In this document: positions 24,177 through 36,275 of the stretch, piece by piece | How positions within the stretch are numbered: the stretch's first letter is position 1 | Layout of the letters: every line of letters begins with the position of its first letter | DNA from: Eremophila alpestris peregrina | Lineage: Eukaryota; Chordata; Aves; Passeriformes; Alaudidae | Assembly (NCBI GenBank): GCA_009792885.1 | Contig: WMCF01000018.1 | Coordinates: 2,308,031-2,372,030, forward strand | DNA: 64,000 bases | Direction of reading: 5' to 3' | Translations under genes and position numbers: made by a program | Notes under the pieces: model-generated | Database searches by the model: none | Told to the model about the DNA's origin: nothing | What the model saw: only the letters and a program-made list of their open reading frames with translations

Positions 24177-25807
24177 TGTTTAAAAACTCAGTGTGAATTT
24201 CTTGGCATAGAAATACAGCTCAGAGCTTTGGGAAATTCAGATCCACTTACATAACTTCATCCTTGTAATCTCCCAGTAATGTAGAGATTTGTAGCCACAT
24301 ATAGATGTAGGGGAGTTTAAAATTCTTTGAAGGTTTTGATGCAAATTTAACAATGTGAGCCTGTATTGGATGGTACCTGAGAAGTTGCTTGAGAGACACT
24401 ATCTCCTTGAAGCACTGTATGGTCATTACAGCTGGTCCCCTCTTTGCCCAATATGCTGCACTTAGTAGTTCAGGATGTTGGGTTTTTTTCCCCCCTGGTT
24501 ATAATATAAAATAATATTAAAATAAAAATCTAACCAAGAACCAAGAAGCTGTTCTGACAAGTTAACAACCATTCCTCATTTTGTTGCTTCTATCACCCTC
24601 TGTGTAGAAAACCGCTAACACTGTAAAAAATTGTGTTTTGTTCCTGCTCCATACTTCTTTTCTTGCCCCAAGTTACCTGTTCAATTCTTGGTGTAGTTCT
24701 TTTTTGACAAAGCAAAACCTACACAAGGTACCAGCAACAATCAATATTTAGGGGACATTTCAAACATCACAAACTGCTGTCTGTAGATCTAGGAGCTCTC
24801 TCTTACCACCTGTCTGAGCAGCAGGTAGCACAGGTAGTGCTGCTGCGCTGTTTTGCAGAAGAGAACTGAGAAACAAGTAGGTTCATCAGTCCAGGGGAAG
24901 GATGTGTTGAGTTACTGCTGAGGCTCAGAGGAGATCCCCCCAGGGACTCATTCCCCAGCTGGACCAGCAGCTGCCTTTCCCATCAGATGGCTGCACAGGA
25001 CAGACTTTGCTCCCCATGGTCATGGTGTATCTGCTCTCACAGAACAAACCTGAACATTTTGGCCTCTCTTCCCTATGCTTTCTTGGCTCAAGATGTACCC
25101 TGTAAGTGCCTGGGACAACACAAACTTACCTTGAGGATCTGTGCACACCCACCTGTCACAAAGGGTTACAAGTGGGGAGCCTGGAACTTTGACAAGTTTG
25201 TTCCACAGAGCCTTGGCCACCTGTGCTGGGCAGGACAAGAGAAGCTGCAGCCACGGGTCTGAGTGGGTGCTGCTACAATCTCCCTTTAGGTCTGGAGTGT
25301 TTTCAGTGAGCTCTGGTGCTGTATGTGTTGCAGCTAAATACCTCCTTTCAATCAAGGAAAGGACAATTTTGAGTCCTTTAGACACAGGCACAAATTTTCA
25401 AATGTAACTTTATGGCAATCATGGGAGAATTTTGCTAATATTCCTCTTCACTGGCTGCTACACAGACACAGCTCCATCCTAAAATGTTTCCTTTCCAGGG
25501 GAAAAAACAATAAGCAGGTACAGAGAACTATCTAGAAATTACAAGGAAACAGCTAGAAAACTGGTCAGCACGACAAACACTAGTTTCAGCACAGCAGCAT
25601 CCTGCCAGTTGTCACATCTTTTGCAGCCATCACAGCAAGAGAGAATTTCTAAAATGGATTTGAAGGAGGGGCAGCAACCACAGAGGTGCTTGTTTGAAAA
25701 TTGAGAAAGGGAATGTAGAAAAAAGCACCACAAATAGTAATTGAAGTTCAGAACGACATTGAGTGGTCTTAGCTTTTGTTCCTGAGACTGAGGTGTTTTG
25801 GGTTGCT
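24177..25807. other. Unique non-coding sequence
   Basis: No gene is supported. An ATGCAAAT octamer lies at 24339-24346. Overlapping open frames on both strands at 24987-25407 are mutually exclusive and unrecognised. Confidence 0.6.
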
Positions 25808-25836
25808 GGGTGGTGGAGGGGGCATGGAGGGGGGGG
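25808..25836 (+). other. G-quadruplex motif
   Basis: G3 (25808-25810), 7-base loop, G5 (25818-25822), 6-base loop, then G8 (25829-25836), which can supply two tracts. This fits the usual G3+N1-7 rule on the plus strand. A CA-rich stretch follows at 25863-25892. Confidence 0.6.
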
Positions 25837-26089
25837 AGAGAAGAATCTTTTCTAGTATGTAAAAACACACATGCACACAGACACGCACAAAACATTTCCT
25901 GCTTAACATTGCCTGCATCTCAGAGCCTTTGTTACGGTTACATTTGCTTCTCATTTAATCTGTGCTGCCCCCCTGGTGCCTCTGTCTCACATCCCTCTAT
26001 TGTTTAGCTGAGGCTCCTTTCAAGCCTCTCTCCTCACAGTGCCACCGAGGGCTCATGCCAGTCTTTCTTCTCTTTCCCTCTTAGCATTG
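25837..26089. other. Sequence with an imperfect CA-rich stretch
   Basis: Contains alternating CA interrupted by TG, AG and CG at 25863-25892. No gene recognised. Confidence 0.6.
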
Positions 26090-26380
26090 TTTCTCTCTAC
26101 CTCTCCAGCATTCCCAGCATTCACTCTTATTTTAAGCCTTCGGTTTTCTATTATTGTTTTTTTCCACTATTATTTTTCCCTGTCATTCTCCCTCTGTCTC
26201 TTTTTCTGACATTTTCTTCTCCCTGAATTAAACATGCCCTTTAGCTTTATTTATCCTCTAGATCAGTTCCAGTCTGTGTCTTTTTTTTTTTTTTTTCCTT
26301 CCTTTCCTCCCTTCTGGTTGTTTCATTCCCCTTCTCTCTTTCTGATTCTCTTTTTCATGCTCTCTTTTCCCCTGAGAGCT
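26090..26380 (+). repeat. Pyrimidine-rich region with T16
   Basis: Mostly C and T over about 290 bases, with an uninterrupted T16 at 26281-26296 followed by CCTTCCTTTCCTCCC. It is low-complexity; the plus-strand open frame here reads as F, S, L and P from composition. Confidence 0.8.
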
Positions 26381-28980
26381 GGTTGGTATTTAAGTAGGTC
26401 TTCAGTGTGTAATTTTTGTTTATTGCCAGACCAAGATTTAAAGTCCATCTTGGCAAAGAAGATATCTCCACTGACTTTGCTAAGTCTAACTGAGTGCTGT
26501 AACTTAAAGGATTTGTTTTCTTACAGAAATTGAGTTTCTGAAGGCTTTTGTTACAAACTGAACAATCTACATATTAAATGTGTTTGTGGACAGCATTTGA
26601 ACCCAGTGTAGTACACAGGCATCACATAAGTTACAACAAACATCTTCTTTGTTACTTATTCATTTATTTAAAACATGAATTTGTGTTGGAAAAAATATGG
26701 TTCCTTTTCTGTTTCAAAGGAAAGACTTTCCTGATGCAAGGGATGCTACAACAATTCTGTTATTGTGAATCAGTAGCTGCTCTCAATGTGAAAAAACCCC
26801 AACATTTTGATGTTAGCTTTTGGGATATTCTAAACTCTGCCTGCTATGATGCTCTGACTTTATCTTCACTGAGTGAAAACACTGGGACATCTGAGTTTTA
26901 TTCCATCAAACAGAAAAATCTAAATCACATCTAAAGACACTATTTTAAGTACTCTCATCTCTTCTGCAATTTAACTAGTTTTTGTTGGTGTTTTTTTTCC
27001 CTTTTCTGTTAGGGGCTTTTTTCATTGTTGAAGAGAAGTACAGATCCAGAAGAAGACAGATGGGCTGAATATGGGGGAAGCAGTCAGACTGATCTTAATG
27101 TGGAAGGTCAGAAATCCTCTTTATTATCCATATGAGTTTTATGGGTTGTAAAAGGAACCATCAAATTCAAGTCAGGTTGCTTGAATTGCAGGAACTATGC
27201 AGTTTGCCCATTCTGGATGGTTAAACAAAATGAAAAACATGAAAAAAATTACATGTGTAAGACAGTCAGAGCAGTTACTCAGTTCAATGTGTTTTTAATT
27301 AAATCTCGGCGCTTAATGTGAATTTCCATCCTGTATGAAGAGATGCATCAGGAAACATTTTACTAACACACTCTGGTTAAATTCTTGCCTAGTTCTGATC
27401 AGTGGTTTATTTCCCTGTCAAAAAATGTTCATCATCATTTCCACCTCGCTACTTTCACAATGTTATTTCTTTTCAGCATCTTTTCTTTTTCAGTCACAAC
27501 CAGACAAATTCCTCTCACAGCTACATAAGTGTTCCCCTCTTCCACTTTCATCTCTCGTGTTGCAGGAACCATTTCCTCTTCCGCTCCCATTATCTCGAAT
27601 GGGCTTCTCCATATCAGTGACTCTTTCATCTCATTTCAAACATCAAGAACATCATTCAATCTGTCCTTTGGATAGCCTGCTTAGGCCTCCTGTCACTTTT
27701 ACATTGAAATTATAGTTTAAAATATAGCCTCATTGTGTAAGCATTTAGGGGCTATCATTTGCACAGATGATTACAATAAGGAAGACTGGTTCCATCTTAT
27801 AAAGCAGCCAAAGTGAGCAGTTTGCAGACTTGTTTAGCCAATATCTCAGCCTGATTGAAAAAAACAATTAAAATAATTACTTGGAAGAGGGCTCAGAAAG
27901 GTGAGTCAATGACCTGCCACTTGTGGGAAGGGTGCTGCCAGTGTAGAACCAACCTTTCCTTGCTCTTGATATCTCAAATCATCTCACAGAAGATCAGGAT
28001 TCCTAGCCCACCTCCATAGCCAAATTAGAAATCAAGGCACCAGATCTGAGGTGACAGATAATCTCTGAAGTTCCTTTCACCAATGATACAGCTGAGGACA
28101 GCCCACTTAAAAGCCTCCGGTGCCTATAAAGGAGATGGATCTGGAGCCCAACTCCTTGCTTAACGTGTTGATTATTTAGAAAAGGTCATGAAAATACCTG
28201 CTGGTTTTCCTTCTCCACATGGACCTGTTTAAAAAATACAGTGCAGCCACAGTATGAGGGCACCCACACGAGCTGCAGATTATCTGTATGAACACTGAGT
28301 GAGCAGGGCTTTGCACCTGCCCTTTGGAGTTCACCTAGACACAGCTTCAGCCTGATGCATTTTCTTCAGAACTCTCTGGGTGCTGTGCTCGTGTCTGAGC
28401 CCTACAGCAGCAATGTCACAAGTCACAACATTCCTGTGCTCTGCAAATCTCTGGCACAGCAGTGCCTTTCTTGCCTGAGTCTTCTTCTGAGCTCTGTTAT
28501 GGCTCTTTACAGGCAGAACTGAGTCCAAAGCATAATTGTGTGAAATTGCAAGAACAGGTAAGAACACATCTTATATACCCATAAGACAGACTTGAAATTA
28601 AAATCTGGTATAACAGACAACTATTCTCAGATCTAGCTGCAAACGGTAAATAAATCCAGCTTGTAACTTAATGATCCTTGTGTTTGCAACCAGCAGTGAA
28701 AACTGCCTGGGGAACAAAAGCTGGAACTGTGCGTGGAAGACAGAATGAAGTAATTGGCAATCATACACAGAAAGCACCTGGATTTTATCATTCCAACCTG
28801 GAGATGCAGTCATGTTAGTTCTGGCCAGAAATCACCCCATTAGTGGGGGCTGCACTTCAGGATCAGTCCCCTGGATATTAGATCTGTGCTGCTGCTCATT
28901 TCACGTTCATAGCCCACATTAGACACCCTGCACTGCACAGAGCCTTCGCTGCATTATCCCTCCAGTCCCTCCGGCTCCCT
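26381..28980. other. Unique non-coding sequence
   Basis: No gene or repeat recognised. The 118-codon frame at 26578-26934 and the 126-codon frame at 27335-27715 show no domain that I know and no flanking splice signals of note. Confidence 0.6.
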
Positions 28981-28989
28981 CCTCCCACA

Positions 28990-29200
28990 GCTTGGACCAC
29001 AATCATCTGCCTTTCTTGGAATTCATTTCAAAACAGATTCATGTGGCACCTGCTATTCCTCAACAAACAAATAAATTAGCTGCTGTGATATGGAAATTTG
29101 CATGATTCACTGTACTTAAAAACTGTTAGCTGTGAACTTATTAATTGAAAACCGCAGGACAATAATAAGTGTGTCCTTCAGTCTGAACATGAGTCCCTTG
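28990..29200. promoter_or_regulatory. Candidate conserved non-coding element
   Basis: A homeodomain/POU-like motif mix is packed here: AAATTAGC near 29083, a perfect octamer ATTTGCAT at 29096-29103 and a TTATTAATTGA block near 29138-29148. Composition is balanced with no repeat signature, like many vertebrate enhancers. This is inferred from texture only; no alignment was possible. Confidence 0.2.
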
Positions 29201-30552
29201 TTATAATGAATTTGTAAAGCAATAAAAATGTGTTTTTCAAGGAAAATGCCACTGCCTCAGGACAACTGAGTCTTGGTCATGCCTCTCAGGAGACAGCTGT
29301 GCTGTCATGGAGGGGAGCCCAGGGCTCCCTGCCAAACCTGTGGCACCCCAACTGCAGGGAATGGGCAAGAAAGACACAGGGGACCTCAGGGACAGCTCTG
29401 CCAGATTTGCCTCTCCTGCCCCTCTCCAGCAATCCTACCTTCACCTTTGGGATGCTTTCCCCTACCCCTTCCCCACAACTGGGGTGCAGGGAGATGGCTT
29501 TAATCTCCCTCTTGCACAGCTGCCCCAGGGGCTCTCTGTACTCCTCCCTCCTCTGCTATCCCCACATATTGGTGGGGAGAAATTATTTAGCCTGAAACAT
29601 CACCTTTCAGCTGACTCTGCTTTCCTTGCAGAATGTCAAGCCTATTGATCCATTTGCTCTGCCTTGGTCATAGGTACTCACACGGGCTTCCTTGTGCCTT
29701 GTTATTGCAGACAAAGTGTTTCTCCCATCTTTTACTGGAAAATTCGCAAGCAAACTGTATTTTTTTTGCAAATAAATGTTGTAAACTCTAAAAATTAGCA
29801 AGCCTATGTTTTTCTTAGTGTGTAATGCTAATGTAAAGATAACTCCCATATATAACAAGTTCCCCATATGCATTTGCATGTCTGATCCATGGAGTCTGTG
29901 ACCACTTTCACCCTGAGTCATGATCTGCAATCCCAGTGAAGCCAATACTAACTGCTGGTCTGACTAGAATATTGTACCATATATTTTTGTACACATTGTG
30001 ATTTTTCAAACAGGAATGCATTAGTTAAATCTACATTGACAAAGCATGGCAATATTTGGTATGAATCCTGGCAAAATCACTCATTATTTTGTTTTCTGTA
30101 TTTTTCCATCTTTATTTTCCTTCATTTATTCAGGAGTAAAGAAAGAGACTTCCTCTAGTGCTTGAATTTTAATTCTTTGCTGCACTGTCCTTGGGCAGAA
30201 TTGAGTCTTTCTAAGAGGTGTAACACATTGTGTAGCAAAAGCATGGATGTATTGCCAGTGGTTCTAATGCCAGGATTTGTTGTTGCTTTCCTTACCAACT
30301 ATTATAGATTATTTTGAAATATGTTGAAAATAGTGATAGTTAATCTAACTTGTAAATTACAACCCTCAGAAAAATACAGAAGCAGCTGTCAAATAACCAT
30401 CGTATTTGAGGGATTTAATTCAAACACAGTTTTATATTTCTGTTGTTTTTGATGACAATAGTAAACTATTACTTGCATTGCAAAGCCAGGGATTGATGTT
30501 TCCAGAAAACTGCAGTAACCATGTGAACCTCATGCCAATATTGACTCAAAAA
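29201..30552. other. Unique sequence with GC-richer patch
   Basis: The 29270-29560 interval is GC-rich and open in all three plus frames, which argues against any one being coding. Three C4 tracts at 29459-29474 fall short of a four-tract quadruplex motif. A second ATTTGCAT octamer lies at 29872-29879. Confidence 0.6.
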
Positions 30553-30570
30553 GCAGTGCATATGCACTGC
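30553..30570. promoter_or_regulatory. Perfect 18-bp palindrome with POU-dimer-like core
   Basis: GCAGTGCATATGCACTGC equals its own reverse complement. Its core TGCATATGCA matches the centre of the palindromic octamer-related MORE element bound by POU-factor dimers, and CATATG is also an E-box. The palindrome is seen; binding is inferred. Confidence 0.35.
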
Positions 30571-33500
30571 AGAAGATACTGTCTTGTGAAAGATCCAGCT
30601 CATGGGGTAGGTCATAAAGCAAAGAAATAATACTTTCATAGTCACAAATAACTGAAAAAAATAGAACTCAATTTAGAAACAAAGTTCTCCTTTATCTGCC
30701 CTATAAAACCAAATTTTTCTTGCCCTACTTTCAGGCTTTTCTTATTTAGCTGGTGTTTCTCAATCCAAAATGTTCTACTAGTCGATTTTTGATCTAGTGT
30801 TAACATAAACATACAACTGCAGTGGCCCAGCCAGCAAAGCCAGGTCTGTGGGGGGGTTGAGCAGCCATGCATCATCCTGGGACCCTTCTTCAAAGAGGAT
30901 TTCAGGTCACTCATCTCTTGCTACTGTCTGCAGAGTCTCACCCATCACTATTACTTATTTTCAGCAAAGTAAAATGAAATCAGACTAACAGAGCAGGCTA
31001 ATTAAAACATTCTTTTCCAGCTTACTCTTAATTTTATATCCCTTAGCCATTTTGTATCTTGTGTCAAAACCACAAGCTTGGTATTTGAAAGCTCACTCAC
31101 TCTCACTAATCTCTCACAGAGGGGGATGATGTTATTTTGCTCTGAAATGTAGAACAGAGTATCTGCAACAGATCTAGCCACTGGGTAAAAACACTAGAGC
31201 TCAAAACCTGCTGTAGGAACAATTGATTTCAACTTGTAGTCCATCAACTTAATCATAAGAACATTACAAAAAAACAAGCTCAGCATCATCTCTACCAGCA
31301 TCCTCACTTAAAAAAAGAAAAAATCCGAGTAAAAGAAGCCAGGAGTATGGCAATCAAATGCATGAAAAAAATAAAACTAGTCTGTCTGTAAAATTCTGTT
31401 TCTTGTTAACAGAGGCTCTTTGTCTAAAGGACACTTTTAAAAAAGGCATATTTTAAAAAGAGAGGCAGGAAAATTATTTGAGCTCACTAAATGAATGCAC
31501 ATGATTAAAACATGAAAAAAATCAAGCTTGACATTCAAGATACATCTGAAGTTATAGGGCAAGAAAATCTAATAAATTAATTTTTTTTAATTATAAAAGC
31601 ACAAAATTTTCTTCCATGTCTGTCAGTTACAGAAGCATAGCTGATTTTATGTTTTTCTATTTATTTTAAACAAACTAACATCTCGCAATTATAGAGTTCA
31701 GAGAAAATTGATGATGTTAGACTTTTGGGCAAGAACATGAACTGCCCAAATTTTAAGACACCTTTATTAGATGATTCTTAATGCCTGATTCTGGTTACTT
31801 AATACAAATTTAAGAATGCCTTAATGAAGTGGGAAGGCAAGTCAGGCAATGTTTAGATGAAAGAGGAATCCAGAGAGACACAATCCTAGATTCAGATCAA
31901 ACCCACAAATATTAAAATAATGTCTCTCTTTGAAACATTTTACCTCATCAGCATTATCCTATTTTATCTTTCCAGATGGCCTGGCAATGCATTAATCTAT
32001 CACTACCATTAAGAAGTTGAGAGGGAAAAAATTACCAGGAATAAAAGACAGAATCAAAAAAGGGTCAAAATTTGGCCCTAACATATCTTGTTCTTAGGCA
32101 AGCTGCAAGGTATTAATAGTTCTTTTAATACAAAAAGATGGAAAATAGCTTTTGTATCACTTCAAAACATGGGCATTAGTTTTTGCACCTATCAAAACCA
32201 TCTTCTCACACTATCAACTACAGTAGTGCTAGAAAGTGTACTTTAATGATAGTTCTTCTTAACACTTTCTTAAATGTTATAAGGAAAACAACTAACAAAA
32301 TAGAAAGGAACCAAACTTAATTTAAAAAAATGCAAAGCTTCTCAGATATTTAACACATCAGAAATAAATGGCTACAACATGAGCAGGGTCTCCCTGGATT
32401 AGACAAGCAGGCCTTCAGTGTTCACTTTATGAATCAAATTTTGAAGCTGCAATTTAAACCTTGACAGGAATGAAGTGGTAACATTTTGATCTCAGGAATG
32501 TCAAGGAGGTGCCCTTTGGTCCTGGCCTCTGGAGCTGGACCAGTCAGAGGGGAGATGGATGTGAGCATCCCGTGTTCTTCACCACTGGGCAGAAAGAAAA
32601 AAGGACTCATCATCCTTCTTGGGCAGATTGTCCTTGTCAACTCCTGAACTTAAGCAGAGTCACCTCAGACTGAAGGGCTGCTGTGCTGCAGCTAATCACC
32701 ATCTCCTTGCCTTGGGCAGTGCAGTCCATGGGCTGCACTCTGAGCTGGGCAAAAGGCAGCTGAGGGGACAGGGCTCCCTGATAACACAGATGTCTCATTG
32801 CAGAGGGGCTAAGGCACCAAGGCTGACTTGTCACTTCACAGTCTTTTGCTCAGTCCAAACTACCAGTTAAAAACTAAGCAATTTTGTGTGTGTGTGTGGC
32901 ACCAGCTAAGCAGAAACTGACCTTTCAGAGAGGACTTGTGCTGCTTTCCTCTCACTGTAGTTGTCTTCAAATCGCTGTACTACTAATTCACTACATTAAT
33001 AGCAAGAAATGAGTCATGTACTCTTTGAGATTTGTGGGCTTCCTTTCTTCTGAATCACAGAAAGTTTATCCTGGGATAGGGCATACTCCTCCCTACAGGG
33101 ACCAAAAAGTGGAGAGGAATAGAATGGCTTAGATTAAGAGAACAAATCTCTGAAAACAGATGATGTAGTCAATGACCTTTGTTCCCTTTTTCTTTCCTCC
33201 CAAAATTTAAGCTGAGTGAAGAAATGTCAGTATTCACACTAAAGAGAGTCTACAAATTGTACCCCGCATCTCCACAGAGGGCATTGTGCTTTTGGAAACA
33301 CAAAACAATCCTCTGGTTCTCTCTCAGATCAGTTTGGTGCATCCTCATCACCTGCATATTTAATATCCAATGATAAGTAGCATTAGGAGAACAACAAGAG
33401 GCAAGAAGCTCTGCTTTGTTTAACCTGAGAATTGCTATATGCTTATCCAAACCTTATCTACATCCTCCTACAAATATGTGAACCTCTGGGTATGAGAAAT

Positions 33501-35839
33501 ATTTAGACACCTGCTACTGAAATTAATGGGAGCTGCAAGCACAGAGTTCCCAGGACAATCAGATATCTTAAGTCTATGAAATTAGGTTGAAAATCTCCCA
33601 GGAACAATTTTTCTCTCTCATCATATTTACTACTTCTCAGCAGGAAGGACATATTTGAAGTACAGGCTCATTTGTAGTATGCTGGTAATCCTGATGTACT
33701 TTTTTTATGGGAAGCAACCAGGAGAGAGGCATTATAGAAACAACACAAGGAAGAAACATACAAAAAGAATGGGAAAAGATTTTAAAGTAATTGAAAGGAT
33801 TCAGTGTCTGAAAATGGGATTGTCTCAAGATTCCTAGTGGATTTTCAGTGGGTTATAATTTTCATCCCAGCAGATTAAGCTTTTTGTGATAAAAGGGAAG
33901 TTTCTCTGAAAAGTGGAAGGGAAATTGGCTTCTTAGCCCCCCTCTTACAATGCAAAACACCTGGGCATGCTGCTAAGCTCATGCACTGCCTTTCTGAATT
34001 CAATGGTCCCTTTGCAGATGCAAGAGTTTTGGGAAGAATGAGGACTGCAGCTTTCAGCCTGGTAGGATCAGGATAGCATTTTACACACTCTAAATCATGA
34101 GCAGAGGGTTCTTTTCCATTTAAGTACTCCCTTCAGGAAAAATGGCTTTGGGATGGCTTCTGCAGTTTCTAAAGCTTAAAATGATCCCCTGGAGAAAAAG
34201 GATATGGTTATGAGGAAGAATAGGTACTGTGAAACAGCTTGCTGCAAAGGTCCATAGCAGATGAGAGGAACTGGCTGGTTTCCTTGTAATTCTGCCTTGT
34301 TCAGCTTTATGGCTTTGGTTGCAATTTAAAAATAAAGCCAAATTCGTTGTTTGATTGGCTGCTTCCAACACTAAACAAGTACTGCAAGATAAAAAAGGGC
34401 ACACACATTTTAGTGGAATGAAAATACAACTAATCCCACTGAATACCTTCTTTGTAGTCATCCTCCACAAGTATTCACAAGAGGTATTGTTTTCTTTTCC
34501 CTGCCCACAGGAAAAAAAAAGCAATACATGCATAGCAGTAAGGTCTCTCACAGCTGATGACAGAGCTGAGTGCACATGGACCACACAATTCATAGTTATG
34601 ATGACAGACCTGTGTTCCCCCAGAGCAGGGCTGCTATATTACAGTTCTTACGAGTTTGTGGGTTGCTGGAGGTTTTGTGAGGCTTCACTGAGTGATCCTG
34701 GCAATGTCCATTGGTGTCACAGTGTGTGGAGCCACAGAGCTGGAGTGAGCTCTTTCCTCCTCCAATCCTCCCCATTAGAAAGCGGTGCCAAACGTAGCAT
34801 CTTGTACACACAGATATAGGCAATTCCAAAGGTGTTCCAACATATTATAAGCCATGGGGCGCATCTTGAACATCATTTGTTGGGAACAGAAGCTGAGATG
34901 AGCTTGGGTTCATCCTGCAGATAAACCTGGGCACTGACCCATCAGCTAACATTCAAACTTTGGAAGTTGTGGCTGTGGAAATGAACCACAATCTTTCCAA
35001 ATGCCACTACTGCATTGCCTTGAGGAAAATGTGGCACTTCCTGTCCCAGCATCTGCAGGGGCTGTGTGGGCTAGAAGTGACTTTGGGGAAATGAGTTTCT
35101 TGCTTCTGTAGTCACAACAATCTCCCCAGGCATGTTTCTCTGGTGCTGACTACATTTGGAGACTCTGCAGGAAGAGCTGTCTCTCCCTTGCTGCCCTCCA
35201 CATGCATCCACCAGAGTCATTTGAACTAAATCAGGTCTGAGTAGAGGACTTCAAACAAGCTTTCATGTGTCCCTACCTTCTGAGACTCACAAAGTCCTGC
35301 CTAGGTGGTACTGGGAAAGAGATGCCCAAAAGCAACTTCTCCTTTGCATCATGTGAATCTGTAGCACAGTTATCCATCTGCCATTGTACTCAGCTGAGTA
35401 TCCCCATAAGGTTTCCTTCTTTTAACTATTGGGGGTTTCATTTCTCAAAAACCCCTCTGCAACAACAACGATGGCAATGAATTCCTCACCAATCCAGTTC
35501 CCTACACAGGGTATCTTCAGAATGAGTGGGCCTCTTTGCATTCTTCACATCTGCAGGAGATGAAGGGTCTGACTTTTAGTGTATGTGCAAAGTGACTTGA
35601 CAGTGCACCAGCACAGTGAGATGAGATCCTCCTTATAACACATGGCTAAGCCATGGAATGCAGAGTTGCAGGCTGTTGTGGGTGACAGGCATTTCTGGGC
35701 TTAGAAAAGTTTTTAGAAAAGTGCTTACTGGGCAACACCAAGGCCTATCAAGAAGGAGGAAATTTTCTTTGGTGCAGGGCTGCCCTGACCTATAGATTGC
35801 TGGAGAGTTGAAAACTGTACTAGAGAAGGCTCACTTTAT
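30571..35839. other. Unique non-coding sequence
   Basis: No gene recognised. 31260-31620 is notably A-rich. A short TG tract occurs at 32885-32898. The 157-codon minus frame at 34120-34593 and the 154-codon plus frame at 34355-34819 overlap and exclude one another; neither resembles a known family. The 32640-32800 patch is slightly GC-rich. Confidence 0.6.
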
Positions 35840-36037
35840 CACAGAATCACAGAATCAGGTTGGGAAAGACCTCTGAGATCATCAAGTCCAACCTATGACC
35901 AAACACCACCTTGTCAACCAGACCATGGCACTGATTGCCTGGTCCAGTATTTAATTAAACACCTCCAGGGACAGTGACTCCACCACCTCCCTACACTGCC
36001 CATTCCAATGTCCAGTCACACTTTCTGTGAAGAAAAG
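35840..36037 (-). mobile_element. CR1 LINE, 3'-terminal fragment
   Basis: Begins CACAGAATCACAGAATCAGG, then GTTGGGAAAGACCTCTGAGATCATC-type sequence, 'aagtccaacctatgacc', 'acacctccagggacagtgactccaccacc' in content and 'cccattccaatgtc'. This is the reverse complement of a CR1 3' end of the kind abundant in birds. The element lies on the minus strand and is 5'-truncated near 'tctgtgaagaaa' at about 36037. It is less diverged than the copy at 9226-9705 and belongs to a different CR1 subfamily. Confidence 0.93.
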
Positions 36038-36192
36038 GGTGATTGCTCACTTTTATCTAACATTTTAATCTCTCCTGGCCATCAGCCAGTGGCCACCCCT
36101 TGCTGAAATGCTGACTAGGCAAGGCAGATATTTAACCTGACTCTTTGTAGACATTCTCCCATTCTTTCTCTTTGGAATTGCTTTGCTTTCTT

Positions 36193-36230
36193 TGTGCATG
36201 TGTGTGAGTGTGTGTGTGTGTGTTTGTGTT
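36193..36230 (+). repeat. (TG)n tract
   Basis: Alternating purine-pyrimidine TG repeats, with a clean core of about eight units at 36207-36223 and interrupted flanks. Such tracts can form Z-DNA. It lies 12 bases upstream of a G-quadruplex motif. Confidence 0.9.
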
Positions 36231-36242
36231 TTTCCAGGGACT

Positions 36243-36275
36243 GGGGGATGTGGGGGGAAGGAGGGGAAGGTGGGG
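36243..36275 (+). other. Strong G-quadruplex motif
   Basis: Four tracts G5, G6, G4 and G4 at 36243-36247, 36252-36257, 36263-36266 and 36272-36275, with loops of 4, 5 and 5 bases. This is the best G-quadruplex motif in the window. It lies next to a TG tract and about 200 bases from a CR1 end. Confidence 0.75.

Noticed and set aside
34120..34819. Two overlapping frames of about 155 codons on opposite strands
   Set aside because: They are mutually exclusive, unrecognised, and sit in ordinary AT-rich sequence.
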